Positions 36,156-44,732 of a stretch of 64,000 nucleotides of DNA are shown piece after piece. The notes beneath the pieces are model-generated. The model was not told the DNA's origin, did no database searches, and saw nothing but the letters and a program-made list of their open reading frames with translations. Position 1 is the stretch's first letter. Each line of letters opens with the position of its first letter. Position numbers and translations under genes: made by a program. Origin of the DNA: Citrobacter freundii ATCC 8090 = MTCC 1658 = NBRC 12681. GTDB taxonomy: Bacteria; Pseudomonadota; Gammaproteobacteria; Enterobacterales; Enterobacteriaceae. The DNA lies in NCBI RefSeq assembly GCF_011064845.1, contig NZ_CP049015.1, positions 2,232,001 through 2,296,000 on the forward strand. Reading direction: 5' to 3'.

Positions 36156-37160
36156 TCAGAACACCGGCAAACCCAGCCCTTGCTTCACTTCTCTTAATGT
36201 CTGCTGCGTGATCTCGTGCGCCTGTTCGCTGCCTTTTTTGAGCATCGCCATCAGCATGCCTTTATCCTGAATGTAGGTGGCCCGCAGCTCGCGCATTGGG
36301 GCGATGAGTTCCTGCAAGCACACCTCCAGCTCGTTTTTGCATGTCCGGTCACCCAGTCCACCCCGTTGGTAATGCGCTTTCATCTCCGCCACTTTTGCTT
36401 TATCCGGATGAAAAGCGTCGAGGTAAGTGAATACCATATTGCCGTCGATTTGCCCCGGGTCGGATACTTTCAGATGATTGGGGTCGGTGTACATTGCGCT
36501 GACCGCGTGATGAATGGTTTCTTCGCTGGCTGACAGGAGCAATGTGTTACCAAGCGATTTTGACATTTTGGCATTCCCGTCGATCCCTGGTAGGCGGCTG
36601 GTTTCACTCAGCAGCGCTTTGCAGTGCGATAAGACGGGGGCCGATAACAGGCTATTCATCTTGTGCACGATTTCATTAGTCTGTTCAATCATTGGCAACT
36701 GATCGTCGCCGACGGGAACCACTTCGGCTTTGAAGGCCGTAATATCTGCCGCCTGACTGATGGGATAAACCAGAAAACCAACCGGTAACGAGCGGGCAAA
36801 CCCTTTCTGCGCAATTTCGTTTTTAACCGTAGGATTACGCTCTACGCGAGCCACGGTGACGATATTCATATAAAGTGCGGTCAATTCCGCAAGGGCAGGC
36901 AGGGCCGATTGCAAACAAATAGTGGTCAGTGAAAGATCTATTCCTGCGGCAAGATAGTCGGCAAGTACCTCGGGAATATTGTCGCGGATCTTTTGCGGTG
37001 TGCTGCCGTTATCGGTTAGTCCTTGCAGGTCAGCCACCAATATAAACTGCCGATAATCATGTTGCAGCGCGGCGCGCTGGCGCAATGACCCCACATAATG
37101 GCCAAGATGCAGCGGGCCGGTGGGACGATCGCCAGTGAGGATGATGGTTTTATTGTTCAT
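36156..37160 (-). CDS. Second tryptophanyl-tRNA synthetase
   Basis: This 334-residue class I synthetase has the HIGH-type motif GPLHLGHYVGSL (residues 13-24) and the KMSKS motif NAKMSKSLGNT near 200. It charges tRNA-Trp. It differs from the canonical E. coli TrpS: where TrpS has VDQHAIT, this protein has ADLQGLT, so the active-site His is Gln. AAGGAGTC precedes the ATG at 37160. The usual trpS lies elsewhere in enterobacteria, so this is an accessory copy. A Trp-Trp leader peptide and attenuator lie directly upstream (37206-37319). Such duplicated synthetases can confer resistance to tryptophan-analogue antibiotics, which is inference here. Confidence 0.9.
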   Translation of the reverse strand: MNNKTIILTGDRPTGPLHLGHYVGSLRQRAALQHDYRQFILVADLQGLTDNGSTPQKIRDNIPEVLADYLAAGIDLSLTTICLQSALPALAELTALYMNIVTVARVERNPTVKNEIAQKGFARSLPVGFLVYPISQAADITAFKAEVVPVGDDQLPMIEQTNEIVHKMNSLLSAPVLSHCKALLSETSRLPGIDGNAKMSKSLGNTLLLSASEETIHHAVSAMYTDPNHLKVSDPGQIDGNMVFTYLDAFHPDKAKVAEMKAHYQRGGLGDRTCKNELEVCLQELIAPMRELRATYIQDKGMLMAMLKKGSEQAHEITQQTLREVKQGLGLPVF

Positions 37161-37205
37161 GTAAGACTCCTTAGTCATAAAACCGAAAGGGGTCTCTAAA
37201 TGCAA

Positions 37206-37227
37206 ATAACCGCCTTTCGGCGGTTAT
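37206..37227 (-). terminator. Attenuator terminator upstream of the second trpS
   Basis: On the minus strand a nine-base stem ATAACCGCC / GGCGGTTAT is closed by a GAAA loop and followed by TTGCATTT. The T run is imperfect. Its 5' arm can instead pair with AGGCGGT at 37253-37259, so it forms only in one of two states. Confidence 0.8.
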
Positions 37228-37252
37228 CTAAAAATGGGAAAAACACATTCTG

Positions 37253-37338
37253 ACCGCCTTTAAGAAGGCAGCCACCACAGGTTGTAATTAAAAGCGGTGA
37301 TATCGTGTTTTGTGTTCATTGAATTAACATATCACCGC
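37253..37338 (-). promoter_or_regulatory. Trp attenuation leader with alternating pairing segments
   Basis: Read on the minus strand, complementary segments alternate: GCGGTGATAT (37338-37329), ATATCACCGC inside the leader (37303-37294), GGCGGT just after the leader stop (37258-37253), then the two terminator arms (37225-37208). A ribosome stalled at the Trp codons leaves GGCGGT free to capture the terminator arm. One that reaches the stop covers GGCGGT and lets the terminator form. TTTACC-N17-TATGTT (37354-37326) is a possible promoter. Confidence 0.75.
37260..37319 (-). CDS. TrpS leader peptide with tandem Trp codons
   Basis: This 19-codon frame reads MNTKHDITAFNYNLWWLPS, with adjacent TGG TGG codons at 37272-37277 near its end. 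It lies 99 bases upstream of the second tryptophanyl-tRNA synthetase gene and is followed by mutually exclusive hairpins. This is the layout of TrpL-type ribosome-mediated attenuation. There is no good ribosome-binding site immediately upstream. GGCGGTGAT precedes a four-codon frame (ATG TTA ATT CAA TGA) whose stop overlaps this ATG, so coupling or leaderless initiation is possible. Confidence 0.75.
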   Translation of the reverse strand: MNTKHDITAFNYNLWWLPS

Positions 37339-37361
37339 CTGGCGTTGAGGTAAAGCCATGT

Positions 37362-39146
37362 TCAACTGGCCTCCAGCATGCCAAAGCTCACGATGCGCGA
37401 ACGTCCCAGCTCTTTAGCGCGATACAGCGCCACGTCTGCAGCACGCAGCAGGTTGTCGCTCTGGGCGTGCTGCGGATAGCTGGCTACGCCAATAGAGACA
37501 TCGACGTGACCAATTTCAGAGACGCCAAAGCGCAGCGACAGTTCGCGTACGCCGTTATAAATATCCGTCGCAAGGCGGTTGGCGGCCTGTTCATCCGTAT
37601 TGGCCAGCAGCACCAGAAACTCCTCACCGCCATAGCGGAAGGCCATGCCGCTGTCGTGAACCACGCGCTGAATGGTGGCGGCGATACTTTTTATCACGCT
37701 GTCTCCCGCCTCGTGACCAAAGCGATCATTAATATTTTTAAAATGGTCAATATCGATCATCAGGCAACTGATCGGCTCCTTGTTGCGTACGGCCTGGCTC
37801 ATCTGAGTGCGTAAGGTATCTTCCAGATGATGACGGTTACGCAGACCAGTTAGCGGATCGTAGAGCGCTTTCTCCAGCAGGGCGTCACGCAGACGCTGGT
37901 TGGCTAATGCGAGGCCGAGTGCTTCTGCCATTAGCTCCAGATACGCACGAGAAGGGGTGGAATCATCGCTAAGGTTCTGGAATGAGAGCAGACCGATGGC
38001 TTCTCCTTGGGCAATCAGCGGAACGCACAGGGTATGTTGCTGGCATGAATCCGGCAGATGGTAGCAGGCGATATCGGGTTCACCTTGTACCGGAGGGTGG
38101 CTCTGGCCGCGGCGCACAGCCCAGCATTCGTCCGGGTGGAACGCATCCGCTTTACCCTGCGGTGAGAGCCATTGTGCAACGCAGCGCATTTGCCAGGGTT
38201 CCCGGTCCAGTATGTAAAGCCGCCCGGCAATACCTGGGGCAATATTCGGTGCAAACAGTTCCGCCACATTGATGACATCGGCAAAATTCTCGCAGCCCTG
38301 CAGGCGCTGCGTCATACGTGCCAGCAGATCGCGGATTGCCCAGTCGGCATCTCGCTCCTTCTCCAGTCTCTGACGAGCCAGACCGTTCTCGCGGAAGATC
38401 CGGATCGCCTGTGCCATGTCGCCTATTTCGTCTATCTGGTTAAAGCTGGGCGTCTCAACGGCATAATCCTGCGATGCGAGACGGTTTACGACATCGCTCA
38501 AACGCACGACGGGGCGCAGGACACGACGCTTTAAAATGAAACCGAGAACGAATAAAAACAGCAGCGCCGTCAGACCGACCATCACTTCGGAAGCCGTCCG
38601 CAGCATGCGGGATGACTGGGTTGCATCTTCAATCGTGTTGCGTACGCGGCTATCGAGTAACTGGCGGAAATGATCTATACGGTCCTGGGCTCGCTCCAGT
38701 TCCTGTTCATAGGCTTTCCCGTACAGCAGGGTGATGGCCTGCGACTCTTCTCCACGCGCGACGCTGGCAAGCGCCTCGGCCTGCTCATCCTGCAGAGCAT
38801 CCACAATCTGCAGCCCTTCGTGCAATAGCGCCAGCTCTTCATCCGTTGCACCAAGGTCTTTGAGCTTCGACAGACGATGCTCAACGGCTTTCATCGACGC
38901 TTCTTTCTGACGGTAGGCGTTGAGCACCTCAGGATCTTTTGCAATAACATAGTCGCGCGCCAAGTCGGACAGCGACCAGGCATCGAGTTCGACTTCTTCG
39001 GTAAGTTGATCGAATTGATAACGCTGCTCTACCACCTGGCGTTCGGTGTTATCGGCGCTGGATGCCATCAGCATGACAATACCGGAGGCGATGGTCAGAC
39101 ATACCGTCGCGCTATAGGCCCAGTTGGTGATTGTGGCAATTCGCAC
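37362..39146 (-). CDS. Membrane diguanylate cyclase (sensor-HAMP-GAF-GGDEF)
   Basis: This 594-residue protein has two membrane helices (about residues 10-29 and 186-207) around a helical periplasmic sensor. A HAMP linker follows (RRVLRPVVRLSDVVNRLASQDY), then a GAF-like domain (about 275-425). The C-terminal GGDEF domain has an intact active site FRYGGEEFLVLL, so it should make c-di-GMP. An RxxD inhibitory site is not evident five residues before GGEEF. It starts with GTG, preceded by AAGGA. The trpS leader begins about 40 bases past its stop. Confidence 0.9.
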   Translation of the reverse strand: MRIATITNWAYSATVCLTIASGIVMLMASSADNTERQVVEQRYQFDQLTEEVELDAWSLSDLARDYVIAKDPEVLNAYRQKEASMKAVEHRLSKLKDLGATDEELALLHEGLQIVDALQDEQAEALASVARGEESQAITLLYGKAYEQELERAQDRIDHFRQLLDSRVRNTIEDATQSSRMLRTASEVMVGLTALLFLFVLGFILKRRVLRPVVRLSDVVNRLASQDYAVETPSFNQIDEIGDMAQAIRIFRENGLARQRLEKERDADWAIRDLLARMTQRLQGCENFADVINVAELFAPNIAPGIAGRLYILDREPWQMRCVAQWLSPQGKADAFHPDECWAVRRGQSHPPVQGEPDIACYHLPDSCQQHTLCVPLIAQGEAIGLLSFQNLSDDSTPSRAYLELMAEALGLALANQRLRDALLEKALYDPLTGLRNRHHLEDTLRTQMSQAVRNKEPISCLMIDIDHFKNINDRFGHEAGDSVIKSIAATIQRVVHDSGMAFRYGGEEFLVLLANTDEQAANRLATDIYNGVRELSLRFGVSEIGHVDVSIGVASYPQHAQSDNLLRAADVALYRAKELGRSRIVSFGMLEAS

Positions 39147-39224
39147 TAATTAGTTCCTTCTGCGACGATTAATGAATACGCATGATTGAAATTATAGAAA
39201 ACGTATGATTTTGCGTGAAAATAA

Positions 39225-39250
39225 AAAAGGCGGTCCGAAGACCGCCTTTT
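39225..39250 (-). terminator. Terminator after the AI-2E family gene
   Basis: AAAAGGCGGTC / GACCGCCTTTT with, on the minus strand, a TTCG loop and a following T run. It lies 15 bases beyond the stop of the AI-2E family gene and upstream of the diguanylate cyclase gene. Confidence 0.9.
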
Positions 39251-39265
39251 GTTATCGTCCGGCCA

Positions 39266-40375
39266 TCACAGATCTGGAGGATTTTTTCCTTCTTCCATAA
39301 AGGCTTCGTCAATTCCTTCCACGTTACCTTCATGGTCACGCCCGGAAAACAGGTTCCAGCAGGTAATGAATAGCGCGGCAATCAGTGGGCCAATCACAAA
39401 GCCGTTGATACCGTAGATCTCCATTCCACCGAGGGTGCTTATCAGGATCAGGTAATCAGGCATTTTGGTGTCTTTACCTACCAGCAGCGGGCGCAGGATA
39501 TTGTCCACAAGCCCAACGATAATCACAAAGAAGCCAACGATAAACAGCCCTTGCCATAGCTGATGGGTGGCGAACAGAAATATTGCTGCTGGTACCCAGA
39601 CGATCGCTGAACCGACGGCGGGCACGAGGGAGAGAAACGCCATCAACGCGCCCCACAGAACGCTACCGTCGATATCTACAATCGCAAACGCGATGCCGCC
39701 AAGAATACCCTGAACCAAAGCGACGACCGCCGTGCCCTTGACTGTTGCCCGCGTCACGCCGACGAATTTTGCAAACAGGTGCTGTTTGGCAAAATCAGAA
39801 AGCGGTAATGAGTCCAGAATCTGGCGCACCAGGTACGGTCCGTCCTTCAGTAAGAAGAACAGTAGATACAGCATGATGCCGAAGCTAATAGCAAAGCCGA
39901 ATGTTCCTTTACCAATCAGGAACGCGCTGCCGGCGAGGTACTGTCCACCCTGCAGCACGACATCGGACAGTTTTTTCTGGATCTGCGCGACATCATCCAG
40001 ATTGTGTTCTGCCAGAAAACCTCTGGCCCAGTCAGGAAGATACGAAAGAACAGAAGCGACGACCTCCGGGAACTGCGTGTCATTCTGTTGCAGTTTGGTG
40101 TACACCACGTTCAGTTCAATGGCCAGCGATGACAGGATTACCATCAGCGGGATAAAGACAATCAGACAGATAATGACGATGGTAATCAACGATGCCAGTC
40201 CGTTGCGTTCGCCAAGCGCGCTGCGCAGTCTGTTTTTTACCGGGTTAAAGATAGTCGTTAATATCGCGGCCCACAAAATGGCGGAAAAGTAGGGGGACAG
40301 CACATCGAAGAATGCCCAGGTCACGAGGGCAAGTATGAAAATGAAGAAACCTTTAGTCAGTCCGTTAAATCGCAT
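39266..40375 (-). CDS. AI-2E family transporter-like membrane protein
   Basis: This 369-residue protein belongs to the PerM/YhhT/TqsA family. It has an N-terminal hydrophobic pair (FFIFILALVTWAFFDVLSPYFSAILWAAIL), a soluble middle segment and a C-terminal helix cluster with GILGGIAFAIVDI, LSLVPAVGSAIVWVPAAI and VDNILRPLLVGKDTKMPDYLILISTLGG. The start at 40375 (MRFNGLTKG) follows AGGG. The longer frame to 40537 is not membrane-like. It is not the closest match to E. coli YdiK. Family members move small molecules or ions, and the substrate here is unknown. Confidence 0.85.
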   Translation of the reverse strand: MRFNGLTKGFFIFILALVTWAFFDVLSPYFSAILWAAILTTIFNPVKNRLRSALGERNGLASLITIVIICLIVFIPLMVILSSLAIELNVVYTKLQQNDTQFPEVVASVLSYLPDWARGFLAEHNLDDVAQIQKKLSDVVLQGGQYLAGSAFLIGKGTFGFAISFGIMLYLLFFLLKDGPYLVRQILDSLPLSDFAKQHLFAKFVGVTRATVKGTAVVALVQGILGGIAFAIVDIDGSVLWGALMAFLSLVPAVGSAIVWVPAAIFLFATHQLWQGLFIVGFFVIIVGLVDNILRPLLVGKDTKMPDYLILISTLGGMEIYGINGFVIGPLIAALFITCWNLFSGRDHEGNVEGIDEAFMEEGKNPPDL

Positions 40376-40540
40376 TAGTAAACCCTGTAATGAAAAGCAG
40401 TCCCGACTATAGAACCGTTCAGAGGATTTACCAACTTTAGCTGAAGATTGCCGCTTATTTTGGCTAATACGGTGACTTACTGAAGATAAAAACCAATGAA
40501 TATCCACAGTGTTAATGTGATATTTGAATGACAGCAACCA

Positions 40541-41023
40541 TTAGATTTTTAGTGCATCAAAGATGACGGTTTCTATTTTTTCTGGAGTGGTGAAGGGGGC
40601 AAAACGCTTAAGCGGTTTTCCGTCGCGTCCGACCAGAAATTTAGTGAAGTTCCACTTGATCCTCCCACCCAGTATGCCGGGTAATTCATCTTTCAGGTAA
40701 CGAAATACCGGGTGTGTAGCGGCACCGTTAACCTCCACTTTCTCAAACATTGGAAAACTCACGCCGTAGTTGACGTAGCAGGTCTGCGCGATTTCGTCGG
40801 CCCCACCGGGTTCCTGCTTACCAAACTGGTTGCAGGGGAAACCAAGCACCACCAGGCCCTGTGTGTCGTATTTCTTATACAGTGCTTCAAGGCCCGCATA
40901 TTGTGGCGTAAAGCCACAATGGCTGGCGGTATTAACCACCAGTACCAGTTTGCCTGCATAGTCGGCCATTGAAATAAGCTGACCATTCAGGCTGGTGGCG
41001 GTAAGTTGATGAAAAATGTTCAT
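40541..41023 (-). CDS. Glutathione peroxidase family protein (intact copy)
   Basis: This 160-residue thiol peroxidase has the catalytic Cys in NTASHCGFTPQY (residue 36), Gln in FPCNQFGKQEPGG (near 70) and Trp in KWNFTKFLVGRDG (near 124). It reduces peroxides with thioredoxin or glutathione. It is shorter than and only distantly like E. coli BtuE. There is no signal peptide. A broken paralogue in the same orientation lies at 24520-24997. GAGG is the ribosome-binding site. Confidence 0.92.
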   Translation of the reverse strand: MNIFHQLTATSLNGQLISMADYAGKLVLVVNTASHCGFTPQYAGLEALYKKYDTQGLVVLGFPCNQFGKQEPGGADEIAQTCYVNYGVSFPMFEKVEVNGAATHPVFRYLKDELPGILGGRIKWNFTKFLVGRDGKPLKRFAPFTTPEKIETVIFDALKI

Positions 41024-41107
41024 TTTTTAAGCCTCAGGTCAGGGTGAGTTTAGCGTCGACATTGCCACTCAGCGCGTTACGGGCAGTTGAAGCCTGATAG
41101 AAAATCT

Positions 41108-43072
41108 TCATGGCATCGTTTTTCTGTTGTTTATTGGCACAACTTGACCATTTCTGATTTCCTCATTGACACAAGGTTGAGGTTTACCAAACAGATATCC
41201 TTGGGCGAAATCGCAGCCCAGCGCCTGAAGGCTTTTTAGTTGCTCCTGAGTTTCAACACCTTCAGCAACAGCCTTCATATTGAGTGATTTCGCCATGCCC
41301 GTGATCAGTTTGATGATATTAAGCGCATCTTCATGTGTGGATATTGAATGCACAAAAGATTTGTCTATTTTAATTTTATCGAAGGCAAGCTTGCTCAGGC
41401 GCGAAAGAGAAGAATATCCGGTACCAAAATCATCGATGGAGATTTTTACGCCCAGGGCTCTGAGTTTATTAAGCGTATTCATCGGTGTCGTACTCTCAGT
41501 GAAGAGAGAGGACTCTGTTACTTCCAGTTCAAGACGATCGGCTGGGAGTCCAGTTTCTTTCAGAATAGACAGTACGATACCGACAAAGGCTTTGCTGCTT
41601 AGCTGGACAGGAGAGACATTTACTGAAATTTTAGCAGGAACCGCCCAACAAGCCGCTTCCCTGCAGGCAATTTCAAGCACTGCTTTCCCCATCTCATTAA
41701 TCATTCCGGTTTTTTCAGCAACAGGAATAAAGTTATCCGGCGACAGGAGGCCCTTCAGAGGATGGAGCCAACGAATTAGGGCTTCATAGCTATAAATTTC
41801 CTGGCTGAAGGAGTCAACAATGGGCTGGTAATAAACCACGAATTCTTTGTTCACTATTGCCAATGCCATATCATGCTCAAGCGTTCTGCTTTCTTGTAGC
41901 TTTTCTAACATTCGTTGTCGGAAGACTTTTATCTTACCTGAGCCTTCACCTTTGGCTTCATAAAGGGCCAGATCGGCAAATTTATAAAGATAGTCGGAAC
42001 GACGTTCAGTGTCTGAGATAACAATGCCAACACAGGTGGTTATGTTGATAATCGTGTTATAAATAGTGTAGGGCTGGCTGATAAATTCACATATTTTCTG
42101 GGCCCGCGAAACGGCGTGGCTTTCTGTCAGGCCACTTGAGAGAAACGCAAATTCATCTCCACCCAGGCGATACAGCGTATCCGAAGTAAGACTCATTGAA
42201 ACCAGTCGGTCTGATATCTGGCGTAGCAACATATCACCGGCATCATGACCATACGTATCATTTACCTCTTTGAATCGATCTAAATCAAACAACATCACAG
42301 TCACAGAATCGTGATTTTTTTCTGCTATCTCAATTGTTTTATTTAAATCGCTCCAGAATAGTTGACGATTATTCATCTCGGTAAGAGAGTCATGGTAGAC
42401 GTCATATTCCAGTTTAGCATTCTGGATTTGCAGCTTTTCTTTAGATTTCTGCAGTTCTTCGGCAAGACTCTTGACCTGCAGGTGCGCCCGCAGAATATTT
42501 CTGTTTTGATAGAAAATGAGCACTCCCAGAATCGCACTCAGTATTATCAGCAGCACCGAGGTTGCTGAGTAAATATAGTACAGCGTTTGAATTTTTTGGT
42601 TGGCGTTATTGATCGAGTTAACATCTTTGTTTAACGCGCCAGATGAAAGACGACCCAGTGGCGCATCCAGAGTATGCATTTTTTTCAGATAAGCCTGGAG
42701 TGCTGAACGGTTCATTTTCTCTAGATTAACATCCAGAAAACTAAGGGTGTTTTCAAGTTTTACCGCCAGCTCACGGTGGGCTATATTGCTTTCTATGTAG
42801 CGCCCCAGGTCACCTTCTTTTATTAAATCACTCTGGCTGAGCATAATGTCGAGGCGCATGCGTACATCATCTAGATTCATCGTGTCATCGATAGTGTAAA
42901 GACCCAGCAATGACTCGAATCGGTAATATTGTGATACCAGCTGAGCAGCAGACCAGGAATCGGTGTAGTGAGTCAGTTTCTGTAACTCTTGTTGCCGTTC
43001 ATGCACGAGGAAAGAGATATATCCGGTAGATATAAAAAGAAAAAAGATGATGCCAGCCAGTATTCTGTTCAT
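41108..43072 (-). CDS. Dual GGDEF-EAL c-di-GMP enzyme with periplasmic sensor
   Basis: This 654-residue inner-membrane protein has helices near residues 3-22 and 165-190 flanking a helical periplasmic region. A coiled linker follows, then a GGDEF domain (about 235-390, active site YRLGGDEFAFL) and an EAL domain (about 400-645). The EAL domain keeps catalytic motifs YEALIRW, NVSPVQL, DDFGTGYSS and AEGVETQEQ, so both synthesis and breakdown are possible. It lies 17 bases after the gene for a small periplasmic protein, which is a likely partner that signals to its sensor. Confidence 0.92.
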   Translation of the reverse strand: MNRILAGIIFFLFISTGYISFLVHERQQELQKLTHYTDSWSAAQLVSQYYRFESLLGLYTIDDTMNLDDVRMRLDIMLSQSDLIKEGDLGRYIESNIAHRELAVKLENTLSFLDVNLEKMNRSALQAYLKKMHTLDAPLGRLSSGALNKDVNSINNANQKIQTLYYIYSATSVLLIILSAILGVLIFYQNRNILRAHLQVKSLAEELQKSKEKLQIQNAKLEYDVYHDSLTEMNNRQLFWSDLNKTIEIAEKNHDSVTVMLFDLDRFKEVNDTYGHDAGDMLLRQISDRLVSMSLTSDTLYRLGGDEFAFLSSGLTESHAVSRAQKICEFISQPYTIYNTIINITTCVGIVISDTERRSDYLYKFADLALYEAKGEGSGKIKVFRQRMLEKLQESRTLEHDMALAIVNKEFVVYYQPIVDSFSQEIYSYEALIRWLHPLKGLLSPDNFIPVAEKTGMINEMGKAVLEIACREAACWAVPAKISVNVSPVQLSSKAFVGIVLSILKETGLPADRLELEVTESSLFTESTTPMNTLNKLRALGVKISIDDFGTGYSSLSRLSKLAFDKIKIDKSFVHSISTHEDALNIIKLITGMAKSLNMKAVAEGVETQEQLKSLQALGCDFAQGYLFGKPQPCVNEEIRNGQVVPINNRKTMP

Positions 43073-43089
43073 GATGTTCCTCTGAACGT

Positions 43090-43584
43090 TTACTCAATAT
43101 CCATACTACTGACCTGCCATGCAGACCTTGAATAATAAATCTGATTATTCAGTTCCGGCATGCTGTCATAGGGGTACACAATGAATAAAGGACCTTTATC
43201 ACGGATGCGCATATATTTTCCGTTGATTTTTAACGCAAGGATGGCATTGTATTTTTTGAAATCACTGAGAGGGATTACGGTGGTGTAGTCATTGAGCGCA
43301 GTGACCTTTACAACCGAGCCGCTCGCGCCGACGTAATCCATGAGCTTTTGTAGTGGAATACCCGTAAAGGTAGTGCGTCCATTATACCAGGGGGAGGTGG
43401 TCTGGAAACTGACCATGCCCAGCTTCTCAAGGCTGGCGGTATCAAAAACGGCTTTCCCGTCTGCATTTGTATTTTCAATATTACCGGACAGCGTCAAAAG
43501 AACTGTACCGGAAGGCTGGGGAAGTTCACCCGCCCAGAGCTGGGTGGTGAGCACAAAGCTTACTAACATGACGATTAACCGCAT
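43090..43584 (-). CDS. Periplasmic molybdopterin-oxidoreductase-fold protein, probably cofactor-free
   Basis: This 164-residue exported protein has a signal ending near LWAGE. Its body resembles the sulfite-oxidase-type molybdopterin-binding fold: VLLTLSGNIENTNADGKAVFDTASLEKLGMVSFQT, FTGIPLQKLMDYVGA, DYTTVIPLSDFKKYNAILALKINGKYMRIRDKGPLFIVYPYD. The mature protein has no Cys at all, so the usual Mo-ligand Cys is missing. GAGG precedes the ATG. It is the first gene of a two-gene operon with the GGDEF-EAL protein, so it is probably a ligand-sensing partner rather than an enzyme. Confidence 0.8.
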   Translation of the reverse strand: MRLIVMLVSFVLTTQLWAGELPQPSGTVLLTLSGNIENTNADGKAVFDTASLEKLGMVSFQTTSPWYNGRTTFTGIPLQKLMDYVGASGSVVKVTALNDYTTVIPLSDFKKYNAILALKINGKYMRIRDKGPLFIVYPYDSMPELNNQIYYSRSAWQVSSMDIE

Positions 43585-43993
43585 TCTTACCTCACCAATC
43601 AGCCGGATGTAAAAGAATTATAATTTAGATATCACTCTATTTATATATATTGCATAGGTATTATTGACGCAATAAAATCAACTTTATTTTTATTCCTCTA
43701 AATCAATGGGTTAGATTTTGTTTGTTTTATTATGATGTTTAATCAATGCTGATGGTGTTATTTGAGGAAAACGTAATCTCACTATGTATGTACAAAAATA
43801 AATCATTTATTGACCCAGTGCCAATAAATACCTACGAAAATAAAGGTTTATTTTTTTCCCTGCGGCGGGCGTTGTTTACTGGTTGATGGCTATATCGGAT
43901 ACGAAGCGGGCCAAAGTATAGCGGGAGCGCTTCGTGTCGGTAATCAAGAACAGACTTTTTATACTGCGGCTGGTGCGGTTCAACAGAACCCGT
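43585..43993. other. AT-rich intergenic region
   Basis: I see no gene in these 409 bases. The part next to 43584 is AT-rich and likely holds the promoter of the periplasmic protein/GGDEF-EAL operon. A weak hairpin with T run near 43825-43858 may end the DauR-type gene transcript. Confidence 0.5.
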
Positions 43994-44635
43994 TTATTCA
44001 CCCGCCTGAACTGACTGGCGGGCATACAGGTAGGCGGTGGCCCTCGATACGCCCAGATGCTGCGCCACCGTATCCATAGATTTGCGTACGTTGAGCAAAC
44101 CGTCCTGGCGTAATTGTTGAATCAGCAGCTTACGGTCTTGAGGTTTAAGGGCTCGGGCCGTCGTAGCGCGTTTAGCGGCAAAGTCATCAATACGCTGGCG
44201 GATGACTTCGTTACTGCCGGGATCGATATGTTCCTTAATGGGGGAGTTTTCGGTTTCAGTAAAACGCGCAAGAGCACTCTGCATACCACGAAACAGTGTC
44301 ATATCTACATTCAGACAGAGAGCTGCTACGTATCTGCCTTCTTCGTCCTTGATGCCAATTGAGGTACTTTTCACCGGGCGACCATCGGCAAACTGATTAC
44401 TGTAGTTCGCAATGATGCTGGGAAAGTCAGGCGATGCGATTCTCGCCAGGCCAAGCTCGGTTGCTGGCTGGCCGGGTTGACGTCCGGACAGATTATTATG
44501 GATGGATAAAATGGCATGTTCAGGATTTTTGAGGTCATGAACCACCACTTCGCAAAACGGAGAGAAGGTCTCACTCAATCCCCTGGCGATAGTATCAATT
44601 TGGCTGAGAAGCGAGTTATTGTCGGTTTTTGGCAT
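43994..44635 (-). CDS. DauR/YheO-type transcriptional regulator
   Basis: This 213-residue protein has an N-terminal PAS-like YheO domain (FSPFCEVVVHDLKNPEHAILSIHNNLSGR, SIGIKDEEGRYVAALCLNVD) and a C-terminal DauR helix-turn-helix (VRKSMDTVAQHLGVSRATAYLYAR). AGGAG lies before the ATG at 44635, and the longer frame upstream is not conserved in style. It is the third gene of a ridA-like, lyase, regulator cluster. It probably controls that cluster, perhaps through the palindrome at 46186-46218. Confidence 0.88.
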   Translation of the reverse strand: MPKTDNNSLLSQIDTIARGLSETFSPFCEVVVHDLKNPEHAILSIHNNLSGRQPGQPATELGLARIASPDFPSIIANYSNQFADGRPVKSTSIGIKDEEGRYVAALCLNVDMTLFRGMQSALARFTETENSPIKEHIDPGSNEVIRQRIDDFAAKRATTARALKPQDRKLLIQQLRQDGLLNVRKSMDTVAQHLGVSRATAYLYARQSVQAGE

Positions 44636-44732
44636 GCCAGTCTCCTGCGGTGATGCCTGTTGCCATGATTGCGAGCAGTTTACAGTGACCTGGGATCGTT
44701 TTTCCAGACGGCAATGTACAGACAGTAACATT

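Noticed and set aside
37294..37338. Hairpin GCGGTGATAT / ATATCACCGC as a simple terminator of the diguanylate cyclase gene
   Set aside because: It is followed by TTTT and could terminate, but the 25-base loop containing the leader ATG and the alternating partners fit the attenuator better.
39266..40375. Naming the AI-2E family gene ydiK
   Set aside because: The sequence does not follow the YdiK protein I recall. Family membership is all that can be claimed.
40541..41023. Naming the peroxidase BtuE
   Set aside because: It is 20-odd residues shorter than E. coli BtuE and diverges through the middle, so only the family is given.
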